Shown piece by piece: positions 25,850 through 36,008 of a stretch of 64,000 nucleotides of DNA. The notes under the pieces were generated by a model that saw only the letters and a program-made list of their open reading frames with translations, was not told where the DNA came from and did no database searches. Both the position numbers and the translations under genes were made by a program. How positions within the stretch are numbered: the first letter of the stretch is position 1; each line of letters starts with the position of its first letter. Source of the DNA: Roseobacter cerasinus (GTDB lineage Bacteria; Pseudomonadota; Alphaproteobacteria; Rhodobacterales; Rhodobacteraceae); the NCBI RefSeq assembly GCF_009811755.1, contig NZ_BLIV01000007.1, positions 205,912 to 269,911 on the forward strand, in the 5' to 3' direction.

Positions 25850-27436
25850 ATGTTTGGATGGATGACGCGGCGCAGTCTGCTGGCGACTTTGCTGGCCGGG
25901 CCACTGGCGCTGGGGGCGTTGCCGGGTGTGGCGCAGGCCGAGACGACGCTGCGGGTGATTCCACATGCGGATCTGAAAAATCTCGATCCGATCTGGACCA
26001 CCGCTTATATCACCCGCAACCACGGCTACATGATCTACGACACGCTGTTTGCGATGAACGAAAACTTCGAGCCGCAGCCGCAGATGGTCGATACCTGGGA
26101 AACCTCCGAGGATGGTCTGACCTGGACATTTGTGCTGCGTGACGGGCTGACGTTCCACGATGGTGCGCCGGTCACGGCGACGGATGTGGTGGCCTCGCTG
26201 GAGCGCTGGGGTAAACGCGATGGTATGGGCCAACAGCTCTTTGCCAACACCGCGAGCCTTGAGGCGCAGGACGACAAGACAGTGGTGCTGACGCTGGCCA
26301 ATGACTATGGGCTGGTGCTGGAGAGCATCGGCAAGATCTCTTCCAACGTGCCCTTCATCATGCCCGCCCGCGTTGCGGCGACCGACCCTTTTGAGCAAAT
26401 CACAGACTTCACCGGTTCAGGGCCGTTTGTGTTCCAGGCGGATGAATGGGTGCCGGGCAGCACGGTGGTTTACACCAAGTTTGACGACTACGTGCCGCGT
26501 GAAGAGCCCGTTTCTGCCGCATCGGGTGGCAAGGTGGCCAAGGTCGACAAGGTTGTCTGGACCTACTTCCCCGATCAGACCACAGCGATGAACGCGCTGA
26601 TGGCAGGCGAAGTGGATTTCTTTGAGCAGCCCGCCAATGATCTTGCACCGCTCTTGGAGGCGAACCCGGATATCACCGTCGAGGTGAACGACCCGCTGGG
26701 CAACATCGGCTTTGCCCGTTTCAACCACCTGTTGCCGCCCTTCGACAATGCGGATGTGCGCCGTGCGGCGATCATGGCGATGAAGCAGGAAGACTACATG
26801 GCTGCGGCTGTGGGGGATCCGAAGTTCTGGAAAACCTGCTATTCGGTCTTCCCTTGTGGCACCCCGCTCGACAATGATGTGGGTTCCGAAGTGATCGCCA
26901 AGGGGGACATCGATGCGGCCAAGGCGGCCCTGGCCGAGACCGGCTATGATGGCACGCCCGTTGTGATCATGCAGCCGACCGACATCCCGATCCTCTCCGC
27001 TTTCTCGCTGGTCACAGCGGAAAAGTTGCGCAACGTGGGCTTTGAGGTCGACGTGCAGGCGATGGACTGGTCGACGCTGACGTCACGCCGCGCCTCGCGT
27101 GATCCGGTGGCCGATGGCGGCTGGAACATGTTCCACACCTGGTGGATTGGTGCGGATGTGATTGACCCGATGGCCATCGCCTTCTCCGGTAACCCGGATG
27201 CGGGATGGTTCGGCTGGGCCGAGGATGCCGCCCTCGAAGAGGCGCGCGCCGCCTTCGCGGTTGCGGGCAGCGAAGACGAGAAAAAGCAGGTCGCCCAGAC
27301 AGTGCAGGACCGCCTGTGGTCCATTGGTGCGTCCGGCCAGTTGGGGCAGTTCTTCAACCCCGTGGCCTATCGCAGCAACGTAAAAGGTCTGATCAAATCC
27401 CCGGTACAGTTCTTCTGGAACATCTCGATCGAGTGA
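25850..27436 (+). CDS. ABC importer solute-binding protein, peptide/opine type (SBP family 5)
   Basis: A 528-residue periplasmic binding protein. The N-terminus carries a twin-arginine-like signal (MTRRSLLATLLAG, cleavage after GVAQA). Family 5 landmarks are LRVIPHADLKNLDPIWTT, DGLTWTFVLRDGLTFHDGAP and ADVRRAAIMAM. It is preceded by GGGAGA. It is the first gene of a complete Dpp/Opp-like importer and is transcribed away from the amidohydrolase/M81 pair. The ligand is not readable; an amide, lactam or small peptide would fit the neighbours. Confidence 0.92.
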   Translation: MFGWMTRRSLLATLLAGPLALGALPGVAQAETTLRVIPHADLKNLDPIWTTAYITRNHGYMIYDTLFAMNENFEPQPQMVDTWETSEDGLTWTFVLRDGLTFHDGAPVTATDVVASLERWGKRDGMGQQLFANTASLEAQDDKTVVLTLANDYGLVLESIGKISSNVPFIMPARVAATDPFEQITDFTGSGPFVFQADEWVPGSTVVYTKFDDYVPREEPVSAASGGKVAKVDKVVWTYFPDQTTAMNALMAGEVDFFEQPANDLAPLLEANPDITVEVNDPLGNIGFARFNHLLPPFDNADVRRAAIMAMKQEDYMAAAVGDPKFWKTCYSVFPCGTPLDNDVGSEVIAKGDIDAAKAALAETGYDGTPVVIMQPTDIPILSAFSLVTAEKLRNVGFEVDVQAMDWSTLTSRRASRDPVADGGWNMFHTWWIGADVIDPMAIAFSGNPDAGWFGWAEDAALEEARAAFAVAGSEDEKKQVAQTVQDRLWSIGASGQLGQFFNPVAYRSNVKGLIKSPVQFFWNISIE

Positions 27437-27509
27437 TCTGACATGTTTTGCCCGGCGCGGTTTTGGGCTGCGCCGGATGTGAAAGTTTTCCGACAATCGC
27501 GGAGGCGCC

Positions 27510-28454
27510 ATGACGCGCTACATCACCATGCGTGTGCTCTCGACCATTCCGGTCATGGTGCTCGTGGCTTTGTTTGTGTTCCTGATGCTGCGGCTGGCGC
27601 CGGGTGACCCAGCCTCCGTGATCGCGGGCGACTATGCCACTGCGGAAGACGTGGCGCGCATTCGCGAACAGTTGGGCTTGTCGGACCCTATCGTCGTGCA
27701 GTTCCTGCGCTGGGTCGGCGCGCTGATCCAAGGGGATCTGGGCACCTCTATCTTCTCCGGCAAGCCCGTGACCGAACTGATTGGTCAGCGTATTGAACCC
27801 ACCATCCTGTTGGCGCTCACGACCATCATCTTCGCCGTTGTCGTGGCCGTGCCTCTGGGCACCATCGCCGCCTTTCGCGCGGGCTCACTGCTCGACCGAG
27901 TGGTGATGCTGTTTTCGGTCAGCGGGTTTTCCGTGCCCGTCTTCGTGCTGGGCTATATCCTCATTTACACATTCTCCATGTCGCTGAAGATCCTACCGGT
28001 GCAGGGGTACAAATCGCCCCTTGTGGAAGGGTTTGGCCCGTTTCTTTACCACATCACGCTGCCGACAGTGACGCTGTCGGTGATCTTCATCGCTCTGATT
28101 GCGCGGATGACCCGCGCGTCCGTCATCGAAGTGTTGGAGGAAGACTACATCCGCACCGCCCGCGCCAAGGGGCAGTCGGAGCTAACCATCCTGATGCGCC
28201 ACGCGCTGCGCAACGCCGCCGTACCGGTGGTGACCGTGATCGGCATCGGGATTGCGCTGCTGATCGGCGGGGTGGTGGTGACCGAAAGCGTGTTCAACAT
28301 CCCCGGCCTGGGGCGACTGGTGCTCGATGCGGTGCTGGCGCGCGACTACCCGATCATCCAGGGTCTGATCCTGTTCTTCAGTTTCATCTATATCTTCATC
28401 AACCTGATGATCGACCTCAGCTATACGCTGCTTGACCCGAGGATCCGCTACTGA
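27510..28454 (+). CDS. ABC importer permease, DppB type
   Basis: A 314-residue inner-membrane permease with six hydrophobic segments. Its N-terminal helix is TMRVLSTIPVMVLVALFVFL, and the PGDPASVIAGDYAT segment follows, as in DppB/GsiC proteins. The cytoplasmic EAA loop is RAKGQSELTILMRHALRNA. It is followed by the DppC-type permease with a one-base stop/start overlap. Confidence 0.92.
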   Translation: MTRYITMRVLSTIPVMVLVALFVFLMLRLAPGDPASVIAGDYATAEDVARIREQLGLSDPIVVQFLRWVGALIQGDLGTSIFSGKPVTELIGQRIEPTILLALTTIIFAVVVAVPLGTIAAFRAGSLLDRVVMLFSVSGFSVPVFVLGYILIYTFSMSLKILPVQGYKSPLVEGFGPFLYHITLPTVTLSVIFIALIARMTRASVIEVLEEDYIRTARAKGQSELTILMRHALRNAAVPVVTVIGIGIALLIGGVVVTESVFNIPGLGRLVLDAVLARDYPIIQGLILFFSFIYIFINLMIDLSYTLLDPRIRY

Positions 28455-29332
28455 TGACTGACGCAACCCTTCCGGCAGCACCCGCCGAGACATCGAAGGA
28501 CATCAGCCTCATCCGCCACGCGCTGCGCAATCGCGGGGTGTTCTGGGGCGGCGTGGTCCTGTTGCTGATCGCGGCCTTCGCCATTGTCGGCCCGTTCTTT
28601 GTGGCAGACCCCACGGCACTGAACCCGATCAACCGTCTGAAACCGCCCGGAAGCGCGGGGCTCTTTGGCACCGACATGCTGGGGCGTGACGTCTATTCCC
28701 GCGTCGTGAACGGCGCGCAGATCTCGCTGGTGGTGGGGCTGTCGGTCGCGGTGATTGCCGTGGCGCTGGGGCTCTTCCTGGGGTTGATCGCGGGCTACAT
28801 CCGGTTGATGGACGCGCTGATCATGCGGCTGATGGATGGTCTGATGTCGATCCCCGCGATCCTGCTGGCGATTGCGCTCATCTCGCTCTCTGGTGCCACG
28901 CTCGCCACGGTGGTTGTGGCCATCGTCATCCCTGAAATCCCGCGCGTGGTGCGGCTGGTGCGCTCTGTCGTGCTGACTGTCCGCGAGGAGCCTTATGTGG
29001 AAGCGGCGATTTCGGCCGGCACCAAGGTGCCCACGATCCTCATGCGCCACGTGCTGCCCAACACCATCGCGCCGCTAATCGTGCAGGCGACATATATTTG
29101 CGGCTCGGCCATGTTGACGGAGTCCATCCTCGGCTTTCTGGGCGCGGGCATCCCGCCGGAAATCCCGTCCTGGGGCAACATCATGTCCGAAGGGCGCACC
29201 TTCTTCCAACTGACCCCGTGGATCATCTTCTTCCCCGGCGTCTGCCTCGCGCTGACGGTGCTGGCAGTGAACGTGGTGGGCGACGGGCTGCGCGACACGC
29301 TCGATCCGCGCATTGCCAAGGCGATGCGGTAA
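28454..29332 (+). CDS. ABC importer permease, DppC type
   Basis: A 292-residue permease. The cytoplasmic N-terminus leads into a hydrophobic helix at about 35-55, then GTDMLGRDVYSRVVNGAQ, the DppC signature. The EAA loop is SAGTKVPTILMRHVLPN. It pairs with the preceding DppB-type permease to form the channel. The stop overlaps the ATPase start by one base (TAATG). Confidence 0.92.
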   Translation: MTDATLPAAPAETSKDISLIRHALRNRGVFWGGVVLLLIAAFAIVGPFFVADPTALNPINRLKPPGSAGLFGTDMLGRDVYSRVVNGAQISLVVGLSVAVIAVALGLFLGLIAGYIRLMDALIMRLMDGLMSIPAILLAIALISLSGATLATVVVAIVIPEIPRVVRLVRSVVLTVREEPYVEAAISAGTKVPTILMRHVLPNTIAPLIVQATYICGSAMLTESILGFLGAGIPPEIPSWGNIMSEGRTFFQLTPWIIFFPGVCLALTVLAVNVVGDGLRDTLDPRIAKAMR

Positions 29333-30930
29333 TGGCGGTTCTGGAGGTCACAGGGCTGACCGTAGAGCTGCCCCCAAGCGCTGACCGTCCCTATGCGGTC
29401 GAAGACATCACCCTGCATGTGAATGCAGGCGAGATCCTCTGCATCGTCGGCGAAAGCGGGTCAGGCAAATCTGTCACAGCCTTCTCGGTCATGGGGTTGG
29501 CGGACAAGCGCGCGCTGACGCCTGTGGCGGGCACCATCACGCTGGAAGGCGAGGATTTGCTGACCGCCAGCGACCAACGCCTGCGCAAACTGCGCGGCGA
29601 GAAGATGGCGATGATTTTTCAGGAGCCGATGACCGCGCTGAACCCGGTGCTGAGGGTGGGCGATCAGATCGGCGAGATGCTGGAGATCCACACCGACCTC
29701 TCCGCATCGGCGCGTAAGGCCAAGGTCATCGAGGCCATGCGGGACGTCAGCCTGCCGGACCCGGAGAAGATGTACCGCTCCTATCCGCACCAGCTTTCGG
29801 GCGGGCAGCGGCAGCGGATCATGATCGCCATGGCGCTGACGCTGGAGCCCCAGCTGCTAATTGCAGACGAGCCGACAACTGCGCTCGATGTGACCACGCA
29901 GGCGCAGATCCTCAAGCTGATCAAGGATATCCAGCGGCGCAAGGGAATGGGCGTGATGTTCATCACCCATGACTTTGGTGTGGTGGCCGAGATTGCCGAC
30001 CGCGTGGCGGTGATGAAGCATGGCCGTATCGTGGAGCAGGGCACCGTGGCCGAGGTGCTGGGCGCGCCGAAGGATCCCTATACCCAGAAATTGATTGCGG
30101 CAGTGCCGTCGATGACGCCGCCTGAACGCCCCGAGGCCCAAGGTTCTGTGGCGTTGCAGACGCAGGCCCTCGTGAAGACATATGGGCAGCAGGGCCTCTT
30201 TGGCTCGGGCCGCGTTGTCAGGGCGGCGCAAGAGGTGGACCTGACTGTGCGGCGGGGCGAAACGCTGGGGATCGTGGGCGAAAGCGGCTCCGGCAAATCC
30301 ACCGTTGCGCGTTGCGTCATGCGATTGATCGATCCGACCTCGGGTGCGATCCTGATCGACGGCGAGAACATCGCGTCCTTGCGCGAAGGCCAATTGCGTC
30401 CGCACCGCCGCGATATCCAGATCGTGTTCCAGGATCCCTATCGCTCGCTCAACCCGCGCCGGACCGTGGGGCAGAGCATCATCGAAGGGCCCGTGAATTT
30501 CGGGCTGGCCGTTCCCGAGGCGAAGGCTCGCGCTGCGGAGCTGATGAAGGTCGTCGGGCTCTCTTCAGATGCGCTGGAACGCTTCCCGCATCAATTCTCC
30601 GGCGGGCAACGCCAGCGCATCTGCATCGCGCGCGCGCTGGCGATGGAGCCTGCTATCCTGATTGCGGATGAGGCGGTCTCGGCGCTTGATGTCTCGGTGC
30701 AGGCTCAGGTGCTGGACCTTTTGGACGATGTGCGCGAGCGGTTCGACCTGGCCATGCTGTTCATCACCCATGATCTGCGGGTTGCAGCCCAGATATGTGA
30801 CCGGATCATGGTGATGAACAAGGGAGAGGTCGTCGAAACGGGCCACACCGCACAGGTCTACGCCGACCCGCAGCACGCCTACACCCGCGCATTGCTTGCC
30901 GCGGCGCCGGGAACAGGGCCGGGGACCTGA
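29332..30930 (+). CDS. Fused dual ATPase of the peptide-type ABC importer (DppD-DppF fusion)
   Basis: A 532-residue protein with two complete nucleotide-binding domains. The first has Walker A GESGSGKS, signature LSGGQRQR and Walker B LLIADEPT. The second has [24 protein letters not shown] and [12 protein letters not shown]. Each domain has the oligopeptide-type C-terminal region seen in DppD and DppF. The true start is the ATG at 29332 overlapping the DppC stop; the open frame extends upstream as an artefact. It energises the importer encoded by the three preceding genes. Confidence 0.93.
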   Translation: MAVLEVTGLTVELPPSADRPYAVEDITLHVNAGEILCIVGESGSGKSVTAFSVMGLADKRALTPVAGTITLEGEDLLTASDQRLRKLRGEKMAMIFQEPMTALNPVLRVGDQIGEMLEIHTDLSASARKAKVIEAMRDVSLPDPEKMYRSYPHQLSGGQRQRIMIAMALTLEPQLLIADEPTTALDVTTQAQILKLIKDIQRRKGMGVMFITHDFGVVAEIADRVAVMKHGRIVEQGTVAEVLGAPKDPYTQKLIAAVPSMTPPERPEAQGSVALQTQALVKTYGQQGLFGSGRVVRAAQEVDLTVRRGETLGIVGESGSGKSTVARCVMRLIDPTSGAILIDGENIASLREGQLRPHRRDIQIVFQDPYRSLNPRRTVGQSIIEGPVNFGLAVPEAKARAAELMKVVGLSSDALERFPHQFSGGQRQRICIARALAMEPAILIADEAVSALDVSVQAQVLDLLDDVRERFDLAMLFITHDLRVAAQICDRIMVMNKGEVVETGHTAQVYADPQHAYTRALLAAAPGTGPGT

Positions 30931-31054
30931 GTTACCCACCACGACTGTGGCGACGGTGGATAGAAAAGGGCCGTCATCTCGCAGTCGTTGGAGCAGAAAA
31001 AGGCTCCAGCGCCCCGCTTCTTGCTGTGTAAGACAGAGCTTGCAACGTCAGATA

Positions 31055-31260
31055 CAGGATCACTTTTGCCCCGCTCTGCAATTGTTAAGAGATGATCGTA
31101 CACGAACTCCATGCCCCGGACGTTGTTGGCGCGCAAAACGCCAGTACGGTCTTGCGGAAGCCCTGTCGTTCCCCGTCTCTTGGTAGATTTGTGTCGCAGT
31201 TGCAGACACATCTCTTTGTAAAGGCGAAGATCTTCTGAGTCTTCGCACCCCGACCCTCAT
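31055..31260 (-). pseudogene. IS3-family OrfB transposase remnant
   Basis: The minus strand reads EDLRLYKEMCLQLRHKSTKR, then RANNVRGMEFVYDHLLT and IAERGKSDPVSDV. This lines up with the segment around the first catalytic Asp of IS3 OrfB (family pattern RLYRELGLQLRxKxPKRR ... NEVWAMDFVHDxL). The catalytic D is replaced by E (GMEFVYD). Flanking frames are broken on both sides. It is an old transposase fossil in a 740-bp gene-free stretch (30931-31671); the remainder of that stretch shows nothing I can support. Confidence 0.75.
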
Positions 31261-31671
31261 GCAACGGAATATGCTGTGCCGAAGGCGTCCTTCCTCTTAC
31301 AGAAGGCAATTCGTCACGAAGCTGCTGCGAGCCTCGGCGATGGCAACCCATCTGTGGTCGCAATTTCACGTTGCGAAGTGTCGGAGGAGTGATGCGCCTC
31401 GCCGAAGACTATCTTACCGACAATGGGAGCGAATCTTTAGGCCGAGACCAATGACACCAGAGATGCCGCCTTTTTGGGTCGCATTTTAGCGATTAAGGTC
31501 TGCTTCGGAGAAGCTGCGGTGCAGCATCTTTAGTTCAAGTCAAGGGAAGCAAAGGGCTTATCCTCGATGTGTTATCGCACCACGCGACAGTGGATGCGGC
31601 GGCGCCTCCGAGGTCGGCACCGATCAAGACGCGGACTTTGCTATCTTTCGCTGCGGCAGTACGGATGACCG

Positions 31672-32289
31672 CTATTGTCGCGTCGGTTGTGGACTAACCA
31701 ACAACAACACTCCGAACACAAACATCGTGACCCCCGATACGCGTTGCATCACTGGCAGCTTTCCAGAAGCAAAGCGGGACGCAAAGTGACCTGCAGACGC
31801 GTATGCGAAGATCGCAACAGCTTCCATGGTTAGAAACGCAAAGCCGAGTGCCGCATAGCTCTGCCAGTAGCTATTCAAATCGACAAACTGCGGGAAAAAT
31901 GCGGCAAATATCAGGATCGCTTTGGGGTTGCTCAGCGCAACTAAACCTTCTGCTCTGAAAGCTCTGCCGAGCGACGAGGTGGATGTTCTCCCCATCTCAA
32001 CATCTATGGTCTGAGCGCTCCGCCAAAGAGCTACGCCCAACCAAATTAGATATGCAGCTCCTACGATCTTAACAAAGGTGAAGAGCGTCGCTGACGCGGT
32101 CAAGACAACGCCTAGTCCCAACGCACTGACAACAATCATCGGCACAAAAACCAAGAGCCTACCAAACGCAGCCCTTTGGGCAAAAAGAACGCCGGCCCGT
32201 GAGCCATGGGTCATCGCGAGAAGGTTATTCGGACCAAAAGCAAGGTTGAGCGCGAAGCAAGCAGGAATGAAAATTAGCCAGTCAATCAT
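31672..32289 (-). CDS. LysE/RhtB family amino-acid exporter
   Basis: A 205-residue membrane protein with about five to six helices. The LysE family signature is at the N-terminus (FALNLAFGPNNLLAMTHGSR). GAAYLIWLGVALWRSAQ follows, as does FRAEGLVALSNPKAILIFAA, the conserved loop before helix 4. These carriers expel amino acids or their analogues. It stands alone between decayed sequences, and the region has lower GC than its surroundings. Confidence 0.9.
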   Translation of the reverse strand: MIDWLIFIPACFALNLAFGPNNLLAMTHGSRAGVLFAQRAAFGRLLVFVPMIVVSALGLGVVLTASATLFTFVKIVGAAYLIWLGVALWRSAQTIDVEMGRTSTSSLGRAFRAEGLVALSNPKAILIFAAFFPQFVDLNSYWQSYAALGFAFLTMEAVAIFAYASAGHFASRFASGKLPVMQRVSGVTMFVFGVLLLVSPQPTRQ

Positions 32290-32334
32290 GTTGGATCGCT
32301 ATCCCGGGTTTGCTTAAGTTCTCGTCAGATCAAC

Positions 32335-32480
32335 TCAGATAGATTTTTCGAAGAAGACTCGATTGAACCCGCTTTCTGTTCGTCTTTCGATCTCTCGATA
32401 CCCCAGATCAGGATAGATGGACAGGTTTTCTGCCATCTTTTCGTCGTATAGAGTTTGTCTCCTCAGTTGGAGAACAGGCT
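32335..32480 (-). pseudogene. GNAT acetyltransferase C-terminal fragment
   Basis: The minus frame ending in TGA at 32335 reads LYDEKMAENLSIYPDLGYRE, then ERRTESGFNRVFFEKSI. This is the usual last beta-alpha-beta unit of GNAT N-acetyltransferases (N-x4-Y-x2-LGY, then a strand ending FFEK). No start codon or acetyl-CoA loop precedes it, so only the C-terminus remains. The sequence from about 32480 to 32832 shows no gene I can support. Confidence 0.65.
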
Positions 32481-32832
32481 AACCTTAAAGCGAGGATAGT
32501 TCAGGGGAGAAGGTCACCGCCTCAGGTTCCATTTTGCATCGCATGGTAGGTCCTTAACTTGGGCATTTGTTTTTACGGAAAGACGCCAAATCGAGACTGT
32601 GCTTTCGCCCCAGCTTGCCCCTTCTGTTCAGGAACAATACGTCAATGTTCTCGCGACAAGAATTTCATTGACGGTTTATTCAGTTAGGTGACAACGCCGC
32701 GAAAAATGAAGTGATTGTTGCGCAGGTGGCGGGCCTGACGGCAATCAAACTCTCTCGAAGAACATCGGTTTTCTTTTGTATAGTCCAAAATGTTTTGAAG
32801 CCATTTTTCTTTGTCGCGCAACTTCCGGATGG

Positions 32833-33168
32833 TTAGTCTAAGAACGCCACGGTTTTGCTCCAGTGGAGAAGCACAACGCAACCATCGTTGCTCCAAACCC
32901 GGTGGCTGCTGTTCTTAGGGTTAATCACGATATCACCAGCGCTGTAGGTCCCATGTTCGTCAGATTGGGAACCGTCGAGCACGAGGATCAATTCAGCGTC
33001 GACGTGACAATGGCGCGGCACCGCAGCGCCAGGGCTATAGCGCAATACGGCGATGCCGGGTTCACCTTCCAACAGCCAAGAGATTTCGATGCCTTCGCGA
33101 AAAGGCGTGAAGGTCAGGTCGCGCCACCCGCCCGTCAGCAAGTCAGAGATATGGACAGGCTCATCCAT
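32833..33168 (-). CDS. Small cupin protein (ChrR-like)
   Basis: A 111-residue single cupin domain, last gene of the BMP-transporter operon. I start it at the ATG at 33168, which overlaps the cysteine hydrolase by 8 bp. Motif 1 is [18 protein letters not shown] and motif 2 is [13 protein letters not shown], giving the metal ligands H-x-H, E and H. The [12 protein letters not shown] strand between them resembles the cupin of the anti-sigma factor ChrR. Its task could be metal-dependent isomerisation or hydrolysis of an intermediate, or ligand sensing; the context does not decide. Confidence 0.82.
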   Translation of the reverse strand: MDEPVHISDLLTGGWRDLTFTPFREGIEISWLLEGEPGIAVLRYSPGAAVPRHCHVDAELILVLDGSQSDEHGTYSAGDIVINPKNSSHRVWSNDGCVVLLHWSKTVAFLD

Positions 33169-33829
33169 TGAGCGCACCGGTGATCTCTGCGGTTGGGGTC
33201 GCCCACCCGACGATCCCCCCTTGGGCAACAATCATCTCAATTGCAGCAGTTTTGAAGTCTGGAAAATAGCTCGCCGTCGCGTCTGTCGCGATCAGGCAGT
33301 CAAACCCGCGATCGTTGGCCTCGCGCATTGAGGTTTGCACGCACACCTCTGTCGTGACACCTGCGAAGATCAACTGTTTGATCCCATTGCCCTGCAAATG
33401 GCTCATCAAATCTGTGGCGTAGAACGCGCCTTTGCCAGGTTTGTCGACGACTTTCTCACCGGGATATGGCGCGAGCGCGGGCACAATCTCGGCACCGGGC
33501 TCTCCGGCGACAAGGACCCGGCCCATTGGGCCTTCGTCGCCGATCCGCAGTGTGGGTGCGCCGCGATCACGCTTGGCATCAGGCAGATCCGACAGGTCGG
33601 GTTTGTGGCATTCACGCGTGTGAATGACGGGCAATCCCGCTGCGCGAAACGCGCTTAAGAGCGTGGCGACAGTGGGCACGATTGACCCTAATTGCGACAC
33701 GTCATTGCCCAAGCTTTCGCCAAAGCCGCCCGGTTCGATAAAGTCCCGCTGCATGTCGATGACGATCAATGCCAGCATTTCGCGTTGAAAGGGAAAATCG
33801 AAGGGATCGGCCTGGATCACTGGCATCAT
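33161..33829 (-). CDS. Isochorismatase-like cysteine hydrolase (second biuret-hydrolase-like enzyme)
   Basis: A 222-residue amidase of the isochorismatase-like superfamily. The catalytic triad is D25 (VIDMQRDF), K130 (VDKPGKGAF) and C163 ([10 protein letters not shown]). It shares the [16 protein letters not shown] and [12 protein letters not shown] blocks with the biuret amidohydrolase encoded two genes upstream, so the two are paralogues. Relatives cleave ureido, carbamoyl or amide groups and release ammonia. It overlaps the ABC ATPase by 4 bp and the cupin by 8 bp. Its substrate is probably a related ureide; that is inference. Confidence 0.85.
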   Translation of the reverse strand: MMPVIQADPFDFPFQREMLALIVIDMQRDFIEPGGFGESLGNDVSQLGSIVPTVATLLSAFRAAGLPVIHTRECHKPDLSDLPDAKRDRGAPTLRIGDEGPMGRVLVAGEPGAEIVPALAPYPGEKVVDKPGKGAFYATDLMSHLQGNGIKQLIFAGVTTEVCVQTSMREANDRGFDCLIATDATASYFPDFKTAAIEMIVAQGGIVGWATPTAEITGALNG

Positions 33830-35331
33830 GCGTGCCCGGCCATGTAGACGCCGATTTCCGAGCGCGTGATGCTGCTCGTCGCCCCTTGAAAGGTGATTTG
33901 CCCGTCCCGGATTGTTGCCAGACGGTCCGAAAGCTCCATGATCTCGTCCAAATCTTCACTGATCAACAGAATCGCAACGCCGCGATTGCGGGCCGCGATC
34001 AATCGTTCACGGATGGCCGCGACCGCGTTGAAATCCAGCCCAAAGCATGGGTTTGCAACAATCAACAGGTCCACATCGCCGCTCAGTTCGCGGGCCAGCA
34101 CAGTGCGCTGCACATTGCCGCCCGACAGCGCTGAAATCGGACTATGCGCGGAGGTGGTTTTGATGTTGTAGCCGATGATTTGCGCCTCGGCGGCGCGTTC
34201 CATTGCGCGACGGTCCTGCCAAAGCCTTGGACCGGATGTTCCCATGTCAAAGTCACGAAAGGCAAGGTTTTCAGCGACGCTCATGCTCGGGGCTGCCGCG
34301 TTTTTCAGAGGTTCTTCGGGCAGGTAGCGCACTTTGTGGTCGCGCGCTTCTTGGCGCGTGGCCGAGTAGGCGGCACCTTTGACGTTGATGTTCCCGGCGG
34401 TCAGCGGGCGTTGGCCGGTCAGCATTTCCATCAACTCGGTCTGTCCGTTGCCCGATATCCCGGCAAGGCCCACAATCTCGCCCGAGTGAACGGTGAGATC
34501 GTCAATCCGAATATGGGACGTACCGGAGCGAGAGCGCGCCTGGACGCCCCGCACCACCAGAACGGGGCGTTTTTCCGTCTCCTGACGGTGGGGCGCGCGT
34601 GGTGTCGCAGCGTCGCCCATCATCATATGCGCCAGTGCATCGTTGGACAGCCTGGACACCGCCCCACCCCCGACCATACGGCCGCGTCTCAAAATGGTGA
34701 CATCGTCGGCATAGGCGCGGACTTCGCGGAACTTGTGGGTGATCAGCAGCACCGAAATCTCGCCCGACATGCAAAGCGCGCGGATGTGGCTCAGCATCTC
34801 ATCCGCCTCATCCGGGGTCAGCACTGAGGTCGGCTCGTCCAGGATCAAGAAACGGTTGCCGAGGTAAAGCTGTTTCACGATCTCCAGCTTTTGCTTTTCG
34901 CCCGCCGACAGGCGGCTGACCGGTTGGTCCAGTTCCGGCTGAAAGGGCAGCCTGGTCAGAAACTCCGCGATTTGCGCGCGCTCAGCAGACCAATTGATGA
35001 CGCGTGGCGCATCTGCACGGCTGATCACCAGGTTCTCGGCCCCTGTCAGCGATGGCACAAGCGTGAAATGCTGGTAGACCATCCCAAGGCCGAGCCGTTG
35101 CGCGTCAATCGGGTCGGCGATCCGCGCCTCTCGCCCGTTGACCAAAAGCCCGCCTTCGGTCGCGTGGTAAAAGCCCATGATGCACTTGACCAAGGTCGAT
35201 TTGCCCGCACCGTTTTCACCCAAAAGCGCATGCACAGTCCCGGGCCGCACGGTCATCGACACAGCGTCCAACGCGGTGAATGCGCCAAAGCGCATTGTCA
35301 TGCCGACGGTTTCGACCTGCAGCGCCTCCAT
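33826..35331 (-). CDS. Dual ATPase of BMP/nucleoside-type ABC importer
   Basis: A 501-residue protein with two nucleotide-binding domains, of the class that works with BMP lipoprotein-type binding proteins. Domain 1 is intact ([32 protein letters not shown]). In domain 2 the Walker A place reads [10 protein letters not shown], which is normal for the carbohydrate/nucleoside importer class, and the signature is [11 protein letters not shown]. Its start overlaps the stop of biuret hydrolase, and its stop overlaps the next cysteine hydrolase. The gene is thus embedded among hydrolases and separated from its permease genes by two enzymes. Confidence 0.93.
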   Translation of the reverse strand: MEALQVETVGMTMRFGAFTALDAVSMTVRPGTVHALLGENGAGKSTLVKCIMGFYHATEGGLLVNGREARIADPIDAQRLGLGMVYQHFTLVPSLTGAENLVISRADAPRVINWSAERAQIAEFLTRLPFQPELDQPVSRLSAGEKQKLEIVKQLYLGNRFLILDEPTSVLTPDEADEMLSHIRALCMSGEISVLLITHKFREVRAYADDVTILRRGRMVGGGAVSRLSNDALAHMMMGDAATPRAPHRQETEKRPVLVVRGVQARSRSGTSHIRIDDLTVHSGEIVGLAGISGNGQTELMEMLTGQRPLTAGNINVKGAAYSATRQEARDHKVRYLPEEPLKNAAAPSMSVAENLAFRDFDMGTSGPRLWQDRRAMERAAEAQIIGYNIKTTSAHSPISALSGGNVQRTVLARELSGDVDLLIVANPCFGLDFNAVAAIRERLIAARNRGVAILLISEDLDEIMELSDRLATIRDGQITFQGATSSITRSEIGVYMAGHA

Positions 35332-36008
35332 CAGGCCAGCCCGGTGATCAGGCTTTGACTGTCAGAGACCGCGCCAAAGACGCCGCCCTGCATCGTTACC
35401 ATCTTTATGGCGGCATCATGGTTGCCCTTGTCGGTGGCACCGCAGCAATCTTCTAGCACGACGCACTCAAAGCCACGATCATTGGCTTCGCGCATGGTGG
35501 TTGAGACACAGACATCCGTGGTGATCCCGCAGATGGCAAGGTTCTCGATCCCGCGTGTGCGCAGGATCATCTCAAGGTCAGTGGCGCAAAAGCTGCCTTT
35601 GCCCGGTTTGTCGATGATCACCTCGCCCGGTTCGGGATAAAGTTCTGGTATGATGTCCCAGCCCTGCTCGCCCCGCACCAAGATCTTGCCACAGGGACCC
35701 GGATCGCCAATGCCTGCGCCAATCTGTTGGCTGCGCCAGCGCTTGTTTGCGGGCAAGTCTGACAGGTCGGGCCGGTGGCCTTCGCGGGTGTGGATGATGT
35801 GATAGCCCTTGGCGCGCATGGTCTTGAGCACCGCTTTGATGGGTTCAATCGGCGCTTGCGTCATCGACAGGTCATAACCCATCGCATCCACATACCCACC
35901 CTTGCCGCAGAAATCCGTCTGCATGTCGATGATCACAAGGGCGGTGTTTTCCGGCCTGAGATCACCGTTATAGGGCCAGGCGTAGGGACGGCTTTGGATG
36001 GTGGTCAT
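35331..36008 (-). CDS. biuH: Biuret amidohydrolase (cysteine hydrolase)
   Basis: A 225-residue enzyme that closely resembles the biuret hydrolase of rhizobia along its whole length: [17 protein letters not shown], the [19 protein letters not shown] block and [19 protein letters not shown]. The triad is D28, K134 and C167 ([20 protein letters not shown]). Biuret hydrolases convert biuret to allophanate and ammonia. An allophanate hydrolase lies 5 kb away in the divergent operon, completing a route to ammonia and carbon dioxide. It overlaps formamidase by 4 bp and the ABC ATPase by one base. A ureidoacrylate-type amidase (RutB) is the nearest alternative. Confidence 0.86.
   Translation of the reverse strand: MTTIQSRPYAWPYNGDLRPENTALVIIDMQTDFCGKGGYVDAMGYDLSMTQAPIEPIKAVLKTMRAKGYHIIHTREGHRPDLSDLPANKRWRSQQIGAGIGDPGPCGKILVRGEQGWDIIPELYPEPGEVIIDKPGKGSFCATDLEMILRTRGIENLAICGITTDVCVSTTMREANDRGFECVVLEDCCGATDKGNHDAAIKMVTMQGGVFGAVSDSQSLITGLA

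Noticed and set aside
31490..31671. Possible coding relic upstream of the LysE gene
   Set aside because: A short minus frame looks coding-like but matches no family and has no start codon.
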